Assembly (NCBI GenBank): GCA_930367205.1 | Contig: OV884011.1 | Span: 88,893,474-88,957,473, forward strand | Direction of reading: 5' to 3' | DNA from: Acanthosoma haemorrhoidale | Lineage: Eukaryota; Arthropoda; Insecta; Hemiptera; Acanthosomatidae | Length of the DNA: 64,000 bases | Part shown: piece after piece, positions 12,401 through 24,388 of the stretch | How positions within the stretch are numbered: position 1 is the first letter of the stretch | How the letters are laid out: each line of letters begins with the position of its first letter | The notes under the pieces: model-generated | What the model saw: only the letters and a program-made list of their open reading frames with translations | Told to the model about the DNA's origin: nothing | Database searches by the model: none | Position numbers and translations under genes: made by a program

Positions 12401-13952
12401 TTAATAATTCTTAAAAAACTTGGCACCTGAAAAGGGACATACTGAAAATCGAGTTCAACGACTCTTTTCTCAAGTTTTTTCTACTTTTAACATCTATGTA
12501 AAATAGCTTTTTTGTAAGAGAAAAACAAAACGTGAAAAAGAATATTCAGTAATAGTAACACGTAAAGCGGGTTAACCTTTGGTGGTTGTCGATTACGCGT
12601 CGACATTTATTTGTTGTTTTCATTAAAAAATTAAACAGTTGATAAAATTTGTCACAGTATGTACTAAACAGGGTAAAATAAACCAAATAATAGAAAAAAA
12701 GCTCACCAACACCTGAGTTTTGGGAAATAGATTTGACGGAAGCAGTCAAATTGGAGTTAGGACTGAGGGGTTGGTTCTTTGCTTAGCATTTTATTTGTGA
12801 GCCCTGCTCATTTCGTATCTACCCTTCAGTCCTAAGGGGAGTTCCCTAAACACTTTTGCATAGTGTGGTAGTTCCACAGAGCACGGGGAAGGAACATACC
12901 TTTAGCATCTCAAAAAACTAGAACTTATAATTAATATAACTATAACTACTATTTTGTAGATTTAATGTTTTCTTTTCTATCAATAAGAAAGGGAAAATAT
13001 CAATTTAATATTTTCCCGGTGCCTGAAAAGTCATGTAATGGAATTTAAGAAATAAAATGGAAGAAACTGTCACTTTTCGACTGACGTTTATGATTATACT
13101 TCTCAGTTAAATTTCTAATTTACATAAATCATTCAATGCAAAATTTAATGCTATTTCTTTTTTGTAGTTTATACTTTATGGCTAGGAAGCTCAGTTTAGA
13201 AATTATAGCCAAAAAAGTCCACTAATATCTAGGTTTTTTTGGCTTTTTTACTACCAATTACTAATACGGGTGTGAGTAATAAAACTGGGACCAGGTGTCA
13301 ACATACCATATAATGAGAATCACCCGACCTTTTCCACAAGCTGTATGTTTTTTTTAGGATAAAGTGGCTGGCCTATTCACCAAGTTTGTATTTCTTTTTT
13401 ACATGCGCTTTTGACAGCTCTAATGCAATTACCAAATGGTCAAGACAGGATTTGTAAGACTAATATTTAGCAACTTAATGATGGCAGTAAAGTTGCCGAA
13501 TACACTTGTTCAACTTTGTGGGAAGACAAACTTGGAGTTGTTCAATTATGTTAGAAGTCATTTAATAATTACTAGGTAAATAAAATATACAGTGTCGAGG
13601 ATATAAAATAATAATTCTGATTAGCAATTTGTAATTTTTGTCTTTTAAACATTTACAAAAAGTATTTCAAAATTTATTTGCGCACCTTATAACTCGATTT
13701 TTTAAGCATGGGAGTTCCGTTTAATGCACCCCATAACGTTCTGGTATCGTATGCGATAATTGTCGCCGATTATACTGCGATGGTGATAAATCGTTTTCAG
13801 TTATATTGGAAGGCTGGTTGTGGGCTATACACATTACTAAAAGTACACTCATTTTCGCCTACCGACAATTTTTTTTGCAATGATACAGACCCTTTCACTG
13901 CAATACAATTCACTATCTTATAAATCAAATCATCGGATTGAATAAAAGTTTT
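9451..13952. other. Intergenic, no gene recognised
   Basis: AT-rich DNA with scattered homopolymer runs. A more G+C-rich patch lies at 10,620-10,840 and is unassigned. Open frames at 11,868-12,056 (one hydrophobic stretch, 62 codons), 12,546-12,749 and 13,708-13,923 have no homolog I recognise. Confidence 0.45.
11200..11450 (+). repeat. Diverged direct repeat pair of about 50 bp
   Basis: The segment atcagtatctgtggcagtgg...ccatggttattccat (about 11,203-11,256) recurs as atcagtatcagtgg...ccatggttattccat (about 11,399-11,448), in the same orientation and about 195 bases apart. The second unit lacks six bases and is followed by a (att)n run. It is probably a local duplication; nothing indicates coding. 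Confidence 0.6.
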
Positions 13953-13964
13953 AAAGTAACAGAT

Positions 13965-14435
13965 TATACCCTACATTCTAGAACTCATCCCTTCCAAGTT
14001 TATGAAATTCCACAGTAGCGTTTCCAACCACCCTAATCCTGTAGCACAGTCATTGCACTGCGCCACTCATCCCTATAATCCTCCTCGGAGACTGAAACGG
14101 CAGTGGCCTCGTGACCTGCTATAAACGCGTGACAGTGGGAGTCCTGGCACGTTTCTCCAATCATGTCCTGAGTGTCTGTGGCTCTCGCACTCTTCGTCAG
14201 CCTCCACTGGCTAGTATCCGGTGACGCGGCTGACGGAGAAGCGTGGGGGTCTTCTCAAGACTCCGCTTTCTCTTCGCATGTGGATTTGGGAGGTCTCTGA
14301 GCTGTCTGTAAATATTGTATGAATGATGAAGTGTAATATGGTATGAATGAGAGCGTTTATCTTAATTATTTATTGGCTTATAAAAGTCAGATTGTAATTA
14401 TAGCCCAATAAAGAGTAAAAAAAAAAAAAAAAAAA
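13965..14435 (+). mobile_element. 5'-truncated Jockey-A LINE insertion with TSD and poly(A)
   Basis: The insert begins at tataccctacattctagaac, which is the last part of ORF2 (compare 30,761-30,920). It runs through the stop into the 3' UTR (gcgtgacagtggg...cccaataaagag) and ends in a run of about 20 A. A 12-base duplication AAAGTAACAGAT brackets it (13,953-13,964 and 14,436-14,447; the A's next to the tail are ambiguous). This is a textbook product of target-primed reverse transcription and the best-preserved insertion of this family here, hence probably the youngest. Only about 45 codons of the ORF2 tail remain and they cannot be functional. Confidence 0.92.
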
Positions 14436-14447
14436 AAAGTAACAGAT

Positions 14448-15885
14448 CAGGCTGCGATAGAATTAAAGAGATTATTTATTTTTAAACTTTTACCTGTTCC
14501 ATAATTTAATTTATAGGATACTTCAGTTACATTCATTCTGTTCACATTACCATTATATATATATATAATTTGGATAAATAGTTAACGGCAGGTATTGTAG
14601 GGAGGGAAGCATTTCATGCCATATTAAAATATGGGTGTATATTTTTATAATAGTTTAAGCTAATATTTTAACGAATGTTGCATGAATGAATATATTAATC
14701 TATTACATAATTAGAATAATCGCTAGTTTAAGGGCAAAGTAAAATCAACACTACAAATACAAACAACCATGTTATTCTTCAGCTGAACGATCTCTGGTGG
14801 TGCTCTGGAGAAACTGGAAGTTTCGCTGCACACTAACAGATCGCGTTTGGATCTCTTCTCCCACCAAAGTATCGTTTAGTTCAAAAATTAATGTTTTACA
14901 CACTGTACATCAATGTTACATATTGATTGAGTTGGCTTTAAAATGTCAGGGTTGGTACTAAATATCTTGGTACGTACGATAGTATTCTAACATCATCTTA
15001 TCTTTGTTTCCTTTATGTAATTTGTACCGTAGAAGAGGTTTATAAGGTAGGGCTATGCATTTGAGCTGTGCCTAATCCTATTATGTACTTTATTTATGTA
15101 TTTTATATTTATAGCCAATTTCAATCTTTTATATCACATGCATCCAGTTGAAACTGGCCACAACCAAAATATTTTATATTCTAGGTAGTAGCGATTCCTA
15201 CATAAATTTCATTGACACGTATGTAGATACTTCCTAAACTATTTAAATGCCCACATTTACAATTTCGTAAATGATTGGAAATAAATTGCGTTGAACGAGA
15301 ACACTTAAAAGCACAACAGTCCCTAAGCCCTAAAACACATCTAGTTTTTTTTTCTTGAGAAATTTGTTATTTATTTATCCTCCTACTAGGAAATATTATA
15401 CATATACATCAAAGGCAAAGCAATGCTAACAAAATATGACATAACATATTTCATTCTCAAATTATAGGTAAGATTGATGTGTAAATATTTTTTTATCGAT
15501 CTACCTTGGTAACAAAATTATGATAATTTATATTATTAAAATGAAACGGTGAGAATCTAAACGTGTAAAGGGTATTACCTAAAAGGAGTAAATGGTGTCG
15601 GATGTGTTGAAAAATAAACTGCATACTAGGATAACGTTAGTGAAAACTCGCAATACAGTTTCTGCTGGTTAATAAAATCGAAATTCAGCGGTAACAATAG
15701 ATGCAAGGTGTTCGCACATAAAGAGACACATTTATACTGCTATATGGTATGGTGTACATTTATTTACACTAAGGGTTTTCATCATGTTATGTTTAGTATC
15801 TCCAAAATATTTTTATATTGACAGACTATCATTAAACTGTTAAAAGTTTTGCGTGCTTTGGCACCAGCAAGATTATAGTCAAATA
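14448..15885. other. Intergenic, no gene recognised
   Basis: AT-rich; a short (at)n run at about 14,555-14,568. No open frame worth reporting. Confidence 0.45.
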
Positions 15886-16075
15886 TTGTCATAAATAATT
15901 TAAATTAGTATGGTTATTTGTCATGTCCAGTACGCATTCCTTTGCTTTGCGCCATATTACTTTTTAGCTACCTTATTTTTATTATTCCATTAATCCTCTT
16001 GTCATAAGGTACGAGTTCGTTATTCTTTTTTTTAACAATCCTAAGTACCCTAACTATTTTGTCAGGTTATGGGCA
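15860..16075. repeat. Left member of a diverged direct repeat flanking Copia scrap
   Basis: It shares with 18,400-18,600 an ordered set of blocks: an aatttaaat block, a ttgtcatg/ttgccata block followed by gtacgcat, then attattcttt...acaatccta and ctaactattttgtca. Identity is only moderate. The position on either side of the minus-strand Copia pol fragment (17.4-17.6 kb) would fit two old LTRs of that element, but the termini cannot be defined. Confidence 0.4.
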
Positions 16076-16543
16076 CTCTGCTAGTACTTTTCTTTATGGT
16101 GGAATTGGTTTTATGTTGGTTTTCAGAGCGGCAAGATCGCCATGTATTGTTTTCCTATGTACTTTGATCCGGGCATAGTGACATCCTTGAAATGTTTCCG
16201 TTTTGCTTGGCTTGATTGCCTAGACTGCTACCTCCAAAGTTGTGTGGGAGATTAAGGTACTTTAAACATTGTGTTTAAGTAACCCAATCTTGGTGTTAAC
16301 CCAAGGTGTCATAAAATATTCATTCAGTCAAGCAGATTTTATTTATTACAGGTTCTCCGCTGTTCGATTAAAAATTAAGTGTTGTACTACTTGCCTATGG
16401 CTCTCACTGCATTTTTAGCATGGTAAATTGTCACTGATTTTCCGCCTCTGTGTAATTAGACGTCGCGGCCTTTCGCACTCGAAAGTAAGTAATATGAAAT
16501 GACTTGTAGGATTATAGCCGTCATGGTAAACGTGATAAGTATT

Positions 16544-17328
16544 AGGGGTACCAGATAAATTGTTAACAAGTTTTTGTTTTTGATCAATGATTTAATCACC
16601 CTCGTTAGTAGGAACCTTTTGCCATCTAGTGTACAAATTTTCAATCATCCAAATTTTGAAATTTTTTGCCGCTTACAAAATGTAGTAATCGGAATGAATG
16701 GAAATCCGATATCGGGCGAGTATGGTGGTTGAGGCTATATATATATATATACCTCCCACTCCAATTCATTAATTTTTTCCAGGGTTCTTGCGCAAAAAAT
16801 AGGCGCAGTGGGATCTTGCATTATCGTGTTTCAGAATAACGCCTTTTTTATTGAATTTTTATCACTAGGAAATTTTCAATTAAAGATTGATTTACTCGAT
16901 CCAATTAATTGTTCACTGTAAAGACTTGCATTCACAGTTTTTCCAGGTATCAGCGATGAACGACCGCGCGAATACTCCACCAAACACACAGTGCCTTTTT
17001 GGAGTGTAAACCTGGCTTTGCTGAACTTCGTGCCGATTCATGCTGAGAGATTTGTGGATTATCATAGAGGACCCATTTTCCATCTCCAGCTTTACCCACC
17101 ATACTCGCCCGATTTCCATTAATTCCGATCGCTAAAAAATTCAAAATTCGGATGATGTCCTAAATGTAAATGCCATCTCCAGATTTTTTGCTCAAAAACC
17201 AATTGATTTTGATCGATGAGGCATTGAAAATTTGCACACTATCATTGATCAAAAACAAAAACTTGTTAACAATTTATCTGTTTTAATTTAATGTAAAAAA
17301 AAACTACATTACTTTCCGGTACCCCTGA
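16544..17328. mobile_element. Mariner rearranged as an inverted duplication
   Basis: Two 3' halves of a mariner-like element lie tail-out. The left arm (16,544-16,730) and right arm (about 17,090-17,328) are inverted repeats sharing the block gataaattgttaacaag and a ggcgagtatggtgg block, and both end in ggggtacc at their outer edge. The right outer end is followed by TA, the Tc1/mariner target dinucleotide. Between them on the minus strand is transposase sequence (about 16,740-17,085). On the plus strand the right arm also reads as a mariner C-terminus (FFAQKPIDF followed by a stop, then GIENL). It cannot be a simple insertion; it is an aberrant transposition or inversion product. Confidence 0.75.
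16740..17120 (-). pseudogene. Mariner transposase fragment (decayed)
   Basis: Mariner transposases cut and paste the element with a DD34D catalytic triad. Minus-strand landmarks are DGKWVLYDN (near 17,075-17,050), corresponding to the family's first-Asp region; SAKPGLHSKKALCVWW (near 17,015-16,975); GKTVNASLY (near 16,940); and KHDNARSH (about 16,835-16,810), carrying the second catalytic Asp. The reading frame shifts several times. Upstream of DGKW the sequence switches abruptly into the antisense of the element's own C-terminal region. The helix-turn-helix N-terminus is absent. Not functional. Confidence 0.78.
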
Positions 17329-17379
17329 TATTATCCCTTGTATTTTTTTATTTTTTTTTTAACGAAGTACGCCTCTTTT

Positions 17380-17610
17380 AGTACCATCTGCCTTAACTTT
17401 AAATATCCAATGTCTCTTGATTGGCTTGTTACCTTTGCGTGCTCCCAGGTTTTATGTTTAACCAGTAAATTAATTTATTTTTCTATGGCTTCCTCCCAAC
17501 CATAATTTGAATTAATAGCCTCTTCATAGGGAGTTGGCACCCCTGCTCACAATTAGTCTGATAAATGGGCTTCATCATCTGAGATTTCATTATCTTTATA
17601 CATCACGTAG
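17380..17610 (-). pseudogene. Copia-type pol fragment ahead of the RT core
   Basis: Read on the minus strand from about 17,605: NEISDDEAHLSD, a stop, then PTPYEEAINSNYGWEEAI (about 17,545-17,490), then NLLVKHKTWE (about 17,470-17,440) and a KADGTKRG block (near 17,390). This succession, with E(A)I...W..A+..E+..L...TWE followed by +.DG, is the start of the Copia/Ty1 reverse transcriptase domain. It contains stops and one or more frameshifts. It ends abruptly at an A/T-rich stretch next to the mariner block, so the mariner rearrangement may have broken it. The rest of the RT, RNase H and integrase was not found. Confidence 0.65.
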
Positions 17611-18399
17611 TTACTCTTGAGGTTTTAAGGAACATTTATTGTTCTTTCACTGTAGGTATTTGTTTTTTTTATTCCTGCATTCGGGATATGTTACATTGTT
17701 AGGACTGAAGCTATCTCCTACTTTGAGCTTTGATAAATATTTCTCTATGGACAAAGTTCTCGCTTTACTCGTCAGAGTAAAATTAATTCTCTCACTTGCG
17801 CCATTTTGCTTCGTGTGTGTGTGTGTACTAGTTTTATTCCGATTTAATGTGGAAATAAGAAAGTGAGTGATCGTAACAAATTAGCCACGTCTTTAATTCC
17901 CCTATGCTTTCAGGCGTTGATTTCAGCAGTTTTGAATTTAGAATAGGGATAATTTTGAAAAAGAAGGATATGGTGACGTATTACAAATAACAGATGAAGG
18001 ATTTAAAAGGACGCGATTTTTCTTTCTGGATAAAGATGCAAAAATACAATGTGCAATCATCCAATCTGAGTCAGACAAGTGCATAGAATATGCGGAACAA
18101 GTGCTGCACATATTTAAATTGTACATAGCAATTCTATCGATAATTTTTACACATGTGGAAGTTATAGAAATAGCAATAGAAATAGACATATGTATCATTT
18201 TATCGAAGATCTTATACAAAAAAAAAATTAATATGGTTAAAATATATTTAAACCAATAATAATGCAGAAGACATTTTTGATAAATCTAAAAAATGAAAAG
18301 TTCATCTAATTATCTTAATTCTTTGATATATCTTAAAATAATACTTAAATACATATAATTTGATTTTAATCACATGTAAAAATAATCTATTGAATTTAA

Positions 18400-18605
18400 A
18401 TTGAGAAGGAATGTCAGCTATTGCTATATACAATTTAAATATATGTGTGGCAATTTGCCATATGTGGTACGCATGTGCGTGCGTTGCCCTTATTTGTAGT
18501 ATTCATTAAATCATATTGTCTTAACTTAATGTAGGCGTTCATTATTCTTTTATTTACAATCCTAAAAACCTGAACTATTTTATCAACTATAATATTGAAA
18601 CATGA
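18400..18605. repeat. Right member of the diverged direct repeat flanking Copia scrap
   Basis: Partner of 15,860-16,075 with the same block order and orientation (gtacgcatgtgcg, gcgttcattattctttta, acaatcctaaa). Possible old LTR of the Copia element whose pol scrap lies between them; no primer site or clean terminus is visible. Confidence 0.4.
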
Positions 18606-19630
18606 TTTATATAGTTACATTCAAGGCACAAGATATCTATACACATATTTTGTTGGTTTAAAAGAACCACAATACGAAGAAGAAATATAAACGACTAAAT
18701 GTCAATTTGTGTTCTTATGAGATATATAATTTATTAAATAAAAATATTGAAAAAATAAATACACTATGTAAATAGTAAATCAAGTAGAGGGTTGATAAAG
18801 GTCTGACTGTGCAGAAACTCACTCTGATAAATACTTCCTTTATACCTAAATTTTATTTGAATTGAAAATAACCTTTTGAGCTCCCATTCCAAATGGCTCC
18901 CCAGGCTAACTGTACGTCCTTGCCCATTAAATTAAATTTTTTCCCGCTTACCTTTTCAACTATTTCTTCATTATAGCTAGATCTTAGGCCTATTAAGATT
19001 TCATTAATTTACAGTTTATATTTTCCGGACTGATTATTTTTAATGTCATTCTTCTGAATGAATACGTAGCCAACTGTTCGTAGACGATATGTCGCCAAAA
19101 TTCGAGGACACTGCATATCCTCATGCATGTTTGTGCTTTATTTGTGATATTTGATACAAATAGTCCTAATGTGTGAAACTTAACGGTCCGGTCAAAACTT
19201 CGGAACAGAATGTATACATTAACATTTACATCTTTATTATTAACATTTAATCTTATGAATACTCGCCCGAAATGGCTTTGTGAGATATATAACTCGTCTA
19301 AAACCATGGCATATCTATATATTTTAACCAGGGCTAATACATCCACGCTCTAATTTTATTTCAATATTTCCCAGGCGATCAATTAATCTTTTATCGTATG
19401 TAGGGTGTAGCAATGTAACTTTATTTAGTGACTCATGGTTCCCTTCTTTATTTAAGTGTTGGTTGGATTGGCTTTATTTTGATAAATTATCAATTAGATG
19501 CAAAGACCATCTGAAACAAAAATCAAGTCGATTCTACCAACACCTAGAAGGAAGGAGGCCACCATGAGGCACAAAATGCTACATTGCTAAACCATACAAA
19601 AGATAACAGATTAATTTTAATAGAAAATTA
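18606..19630. other. Intergenic; one 117-codon open frame of unknown meaning
   Basis: The minus-strand open frame 18,993-19,346 (117 codons) is the longest here. It has no repeat or transposon motif that I recognise, and its composition is close to that of the background. It could be chance or the trace of an old element, given the Copia scrap nearby. No promoter or splice pattern supports a gene. Confidence 0.3.
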
Positions 19631-19636
19631 TTTGTT

Positions 19637-20268
19637 GTGATAAAATTACAATCTGCCTTAATGGGCAATAAGTGATAGGGAAAAATTTTCTCATTCATAC
19701 CATATTTACAATTTGCATTCACTCACCCATACATTCAGTATTTACAAACAGCCCAGAGACTTCCCACATGGTCGTCACCAAACTCGCATGCGAAAGAGGA
19801 TGCAGTGTCTTGAGAAGTCCCCCTACCTTCCTCCATCAGCAGCGTCACCGGATACGAGCTACACAAGGTTGACCAAGAACAAGAGAACCACAGACGCTCA
19901 GGACTCCAGTTGTCATGTATTTATAGCAGGTATCCTGACCATTGGCGCTTTAATCTCTGAGGAGGATTATAGGGATTTGAATATTTAAATATTTTTTTGA
20001 AGAATATCAATTCCGTATGTTCAGATTGGCTTTATTATGCCTTCGTAGCTCAGGTATTTATTGTCTATTGAGAGATGGTATGTCTTTCGAAGTAGCCTGT
20101 ACAGTTGTCCAAAGCGTCCATTTAGTACTTGTCTTTTTAGCCTCGTGTGTGGGTTCCTCCATATCAGCCTTTTGTCGAGATGAAAGCCTAAGTATCTTAC
20201 TGTCTCGGATACAGGAAGATGGTTGGAATTTTAAAAAACTAGTGGACAGGACTTGCGGCAGTGAAACT
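19637..20268 (-). mobile_element. Jockey-A LINE 3' portion, internally deleted
   Basis: Minus-strand copy. The end of ORF2 from the block around gagacagtaagatac (about 20,210) through the RT thumb region (about 20,025-20,200) is joined, after a deletion near 19,985-20,022, to the final bases of ORF2 and the 3' UTR (19,640-19,965; complement of tgacagtggg...attgtaattttat). The deletion removes roughly 200 bases that are present at 30,600-30,830. Frameshifts break the coding part. The apparent plus-strand open frames here are shadows. Confidence 0.8.
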
Positions 20269-20319
20269 ATGAGCACGCTTTCATTAATTAACTTGAATCA
20301 TCCATTGCTTGCACCATGA

Positions 20320-22600
20320 CTCGATTAAATAAAAATCTGTTATTTATATAGTTTTTTTTTTACGAAAACCTTTAATCTCCTAAGAACTCTCTATTCGAGT
20401 CAGTAACCTTGTCTTATCTTTTATTCCACTGGTCAAAACATTTTTTTTAATTACTCTTTCGTGATGCCGGACAGCGCCTCCGTCGTTTTTGTCTACTTCT
20501 TCAACCGTCCGCAAAACCCGTGTTTCCGTGTCCCTTTTTATTCATGCTAATTACTTAGCATAGGCTCTCTTATGTTTGGACATACTTCTATAAAATTCAT
20601 ATCGTACTCATTGCAATAACGTGTACCCGTAGAGAAGAAAATTTCTCAGCGATAACTATCTCGCTTGTTTGCACACTAATTGAGATGAATGGTGAGATCT
20701 ATAACCCGTAGCCTGTGATGGGAACCATTACTGACAACTGCGTCCAGATGTAGAGAGGTTGAAGAGACCCTTCTGTTTAGAAGCGATGAGTTCATATCAC
20801 CGCCTAACATCGAGCTTGTTCGTATTTGCTGTAGTAATATCTATCTATCAAAGGTTATACGCAGTTGCAAACTTTTCCCATTTCCCACCCCTAAACATTT
20901 TTTATCGGTTATTTACTTTTTTAACAGAAACAAAACAATTTTATTTCGTCTGTCCGTACGTTATATTCAACACCAAGAAGAAACGTGCAGATTAACTATT
21001 GATTAAAATGCATTAAGGTGAAAAGGTTTGGCATGTTTTGCTAGATTTTAAGATTTCTCAAGTCATAGCTCAAAAAATGTCAAGGATTTTATTGACATCT
21101 AATTTTTATATCCGATTAAGGACTTACTTTAAATTATTATGTAAAAAGAATTTCTGTCTACAACCTATTTACCGTAACCAACGTATATAATTACCCTGGT
21201 TTAGTTCTTTATTCTATACAAAAGTAGAAAATAGATATAGCTAATACACCTAATATCACGTTTGTATCTTCTGTATCGACCTAGTTTGTAAGTAGCAACC
21301 CACTAGCACCCATATGGGAGTACAATGAGGAAGGTAATGTCTTATGTGGAGGTCCTGCGGCCGTTGACTCCGGTCATGTAGCATCGTTATTCGCACAGAG
21401 CGTGTTAGCTCCGAGGCACTGGGAGGATTAAAATTGTCTATATGTTTTAGCATACGGAAGCATTAATGAAATGCTACATGGTTTTCATTATTATCCACCG
21501 ATCGGACCTCGTGTATAAAGCCACCACCTTGCATGAGTGGATGGGGAGCCTGTGTCCCGCACACGCCCTAGTACAGTATCAGGATCTCGCATCGGTGTAC
21601 TGAATAAATCAATTCCTGCACACAACGACGCTGTTGATGACATAAAAATACCAAAGGAGTTCGACTGGAGTCTAATTGAGGATTACCATGAGTATTGAAG
21701 CAGTTTTGTAGAATGGTAAAGGTATTAAAAGTCAAACCCATAACAGCAAGGTTATTAGTGACAAATATAAAAAATTGACCAAGGGACCTTGAAAAGAAAA
21801 TTACCTCGTTTATGTTATTAACAAGTAATATAGTGGGATTTTGAAATGGAAAGGGAATAGAAATAATAAGATCATCTGTCATTCTTCTATAAATGATTAA
21901 TTTACGAAGTAACAGTAAAAATTATCTTATCTTACTGAAACATTTATAGGCTGTTCGAATGCTTTGTAAAGATATGAACTGTTTCTTTATTTTACTGTTA
22001 GAGGTCAGGTACTGCATACGTGCTTTTTCTAGCCAAATTATGCTGAATTATTTTAGCGGAATTGTTAGACCTTCCGAATTATTTGTATTGTTTATATTTT
22101 GATATTAAAGCGCACACTTAGCATCAATCGGAAATTTATGGTTACTAAATCAGTGAAATATTGTAGTAAACCTTTGCTGGTTTAAATGTTATAACGAAAT
22201 TCTATTGCGACTTCATAAACAAATGACCAGCCGTTTGATGTGCATTCCATGTATAGAAATATCACTTGGGTAAGCCTTAATGAAATGTTCCAAGGCTTTG
22301 TTCGTTGCATACAAACTAATTGACTGCCAGTTCGTTAGAGCTATCCCCCAATTCTGGTAATTTATCATAAAATTCGACCGGTCTCGAAGTAATTCCCCCT
22401 CGCCAAAATTGTGAAATTTCAAACATTAATCGAAATCCAATGACGTGGTGAAATAACATTTTTTTGAAATTGTATATGATAAGATAAAACTTGTTGAGAT
22501 CAATTCGAGGTTGGACCCTGACTCTTCTTAAAAAGGATGTGGCTGCTTAACGCAATGATAGAAGATACTCGGAGTAAGGTGACTAACATGTTCTAGGATA
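20320..22600. other. Intergenic, no gene assigned
   Basis: Contains open frames at 20,759-20,995 (plus), 21,256-21,453, 21,568-21,882 and 22,213-22,422 (minus). None carries a known motif. The last one has fairly even amino-acid composition (ALTNWQSISLYATNKALEHF) and is mentioned as a possible exon or element fragment only. Confidence 0.4.
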
Positions 22601-22608
22601 CTGATAAT

Positions 22609-22652
22609 AATGTACAATTATCAGTGGCCTAAATAACTGATAATTGTACATT
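22609..22652. repeat. Perfect 16-bp inverted repeat (hairpin)
   Basis: AATGTACAATTATCAG (22,609-22,624) and its exact reverse complement CTGATAATTGTACATT (22,637-22,652) are separated by 12 bases. There is no following T-run and no nearby gene, so a terminator role has no support. A miniature foldback element or a remnant of terminal inverted repeats is a plausible origin. Confidence 0.85.
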
Positions 22653-22659
22653 GTTATAT

Positions 22660-24295
22660 GTTATAAATCTTAAGCCAGTTTAACGTTATTTTGCTACTGG
22701 TTCATAGCAAACGTTTCTTAATATAAATAATCCTAACAAATATATGAACTTTTAATTGGCAGACTGAGTTATCCGAATACTTAAGTAGAGAATTTTTCAA
22801 TAACTTCAAAATGTTAATTATGTTTATTTTTTCTTGTATTATTTGTTTAACATGTTCCCTGATTCTAAGTAGCGAAAAGCTACCCGTTGACTTATTTCAA
22901 TATTTGAGTGTGAGGGGGAGCTCATCCCATCCAGTATCATAATTTGAGCTAGAATGTTTCATATAATTTAAATCTTACATCGCAGGTAAGCCTAGTTTTT
23001 TTTTTTTTTTTAATAGAATTTGTTTTTCCTAACAAGCGTGTCGGTGGGTTAGTTAGTCTGATATTCAGGTGGTTAGCACCTTGCTAGTGAACTGTGTTTT
23101 CTACAAAAATTACACAGGGTATATGTTAATAGTTAATTTCAGGCTTGTTCAAAACAAAATCCCTGAGGCATAATAATATTTACTTCAAAATGTAAAGAAA
23201 TTTGTTTGCAAGAGCTGATGTATTAGTGAATGAACTAGAGAGCGGTAAAATATTATTAGCTTTACGTTTTCAAAAGCTAAAACCTCCAGCCCGCAAGTGG
23301 AACAGTTAGGAGCTGGGAAATTTACACAGTCGTGGTAAGTGCGGCCGAACACGAACAGATAGCTCCCCTTGATGTTCTGCATCAAGATTTTCCGAACTAA
23401 GACAACAGTTTCTAACTGTCCTTTTTGATGCAAATTGTACGTGATTTAGTTATCTTACTAAGCAAAGACTCCGGCTCTTTGTATACCTACCAAACAACAA
23501 ATAGATTCCACAAATGTTTAATTGGAAAGGTCACTTTCCCTGAAACGAAATATTTTGCAGGTGAATAATATTCTAATTTGGTTTAAATGATAATTACCTA
23601 CATGACATTTGCTCTGGAGAATAGCTAATTCGCGTATGCAACTGGATCATACAATGAAGGATGCCTTTCTCATTCGCCTGAGTTAATGATACATAAATAA
23701 ATGTGATTTTAACCGAAATCTCGTGCTGAAGTAGTTACGAAATTTAATTCCGAATTCGAATTAATAAAGAGGATTTTTCTTTAAATGTATTTTCATAATG
23801 CTATTTTTGTTTTCAAAGAGCCGTTTATAAAGCAAGGTACTTCACAAAAAAAATATTTTAGAGAGATAAAATATTTTATAAATTGATAAATACAAAATAT
23901 TTTGCATAGAATATCAAATATGTATTCAAGACCTACCTCAGAGAAAGTGAATTTATAGAATTAGAATTTATATTTATTATTATACTAGTGAGTTTTTAGT
24001 GAGTCAGATCTAACACATTTCCCCTAAAAGCACAATATCACCTTTCTTCTATTGAAAATCTAAAATTCTGGTGTCAAGGACATTTGTGGTTGATAGATAT
24101 GCCCTGCTCTAAAACAAAAAACTAAAATTTGTACTAACTTTCTAAGTTAAACTTTCTATACAACAGTTTCAACTAAATAAAAGAAATATATAAATGAATT
24201 AGATTGATCCGACAGTTATATAAGGCTAAAATTAGAAGCAAGCCCCTTCTAGTGTATACCTGCCTCGTGACTTCATGGAAGTCATTGTGTTTCCT
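22660..24295. other. Intergenic; one possible coding fragment
   Basis: AT-rich. The minus-strand open frame 23,185-23,433 (82 codons) has more balanced composition than the background, with four cysteines and the stretch NFPAPNCSTCGLEVLAFEN. The G+C rise is confined to about 23,260-23,430. I do not recognise it; it could be an isolated exon or an element fragment. Confidence 0.35.
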
Positions 24296-24296
24296 G

Positions 24297-24345
24297 TTAT
24301 TTGTTGTGATAAAATTACAATCTTCCTTGATGGACAAGTAAGCGA
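24297..24345 (-). mobile_element. Jockey-A 3'-terminal scrap
   Basis: The sequence atttgttgtgataaaattac followed by aatcttccttgatgg matches the 3' end of the minus-strand copy at 19,637-19,680 (atttgttgtgataaaattac, aatctgccttaatgg). Fewer than 50 bases remain. Confidence 0.55.
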
Positions 24346-24388
24346 CCGCATCCCTTCAAGACCTCCCTCCCACTTCCGAGAACTACCC

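Noticed and set aside
18993..19346. 117-codon minus-strand open frame as a host gene
   Set aside because: No motif, no splice or promoter context, background composition; kept only as a note in the intergenic entry.
21568..21882. 104-codon minus-strand open frame
   Set aside because: No known motif; the plus strand has a short peptide-like stretch (IPKEFDWSLIEDYHEY) that briefly suggested a protease remnant, but it is too short to support.
22609..22652. Rho-independent-type terminator
   Set aside because: Eukaryotic context, no T-run after the stem, low G+C stem, no gene upstream.
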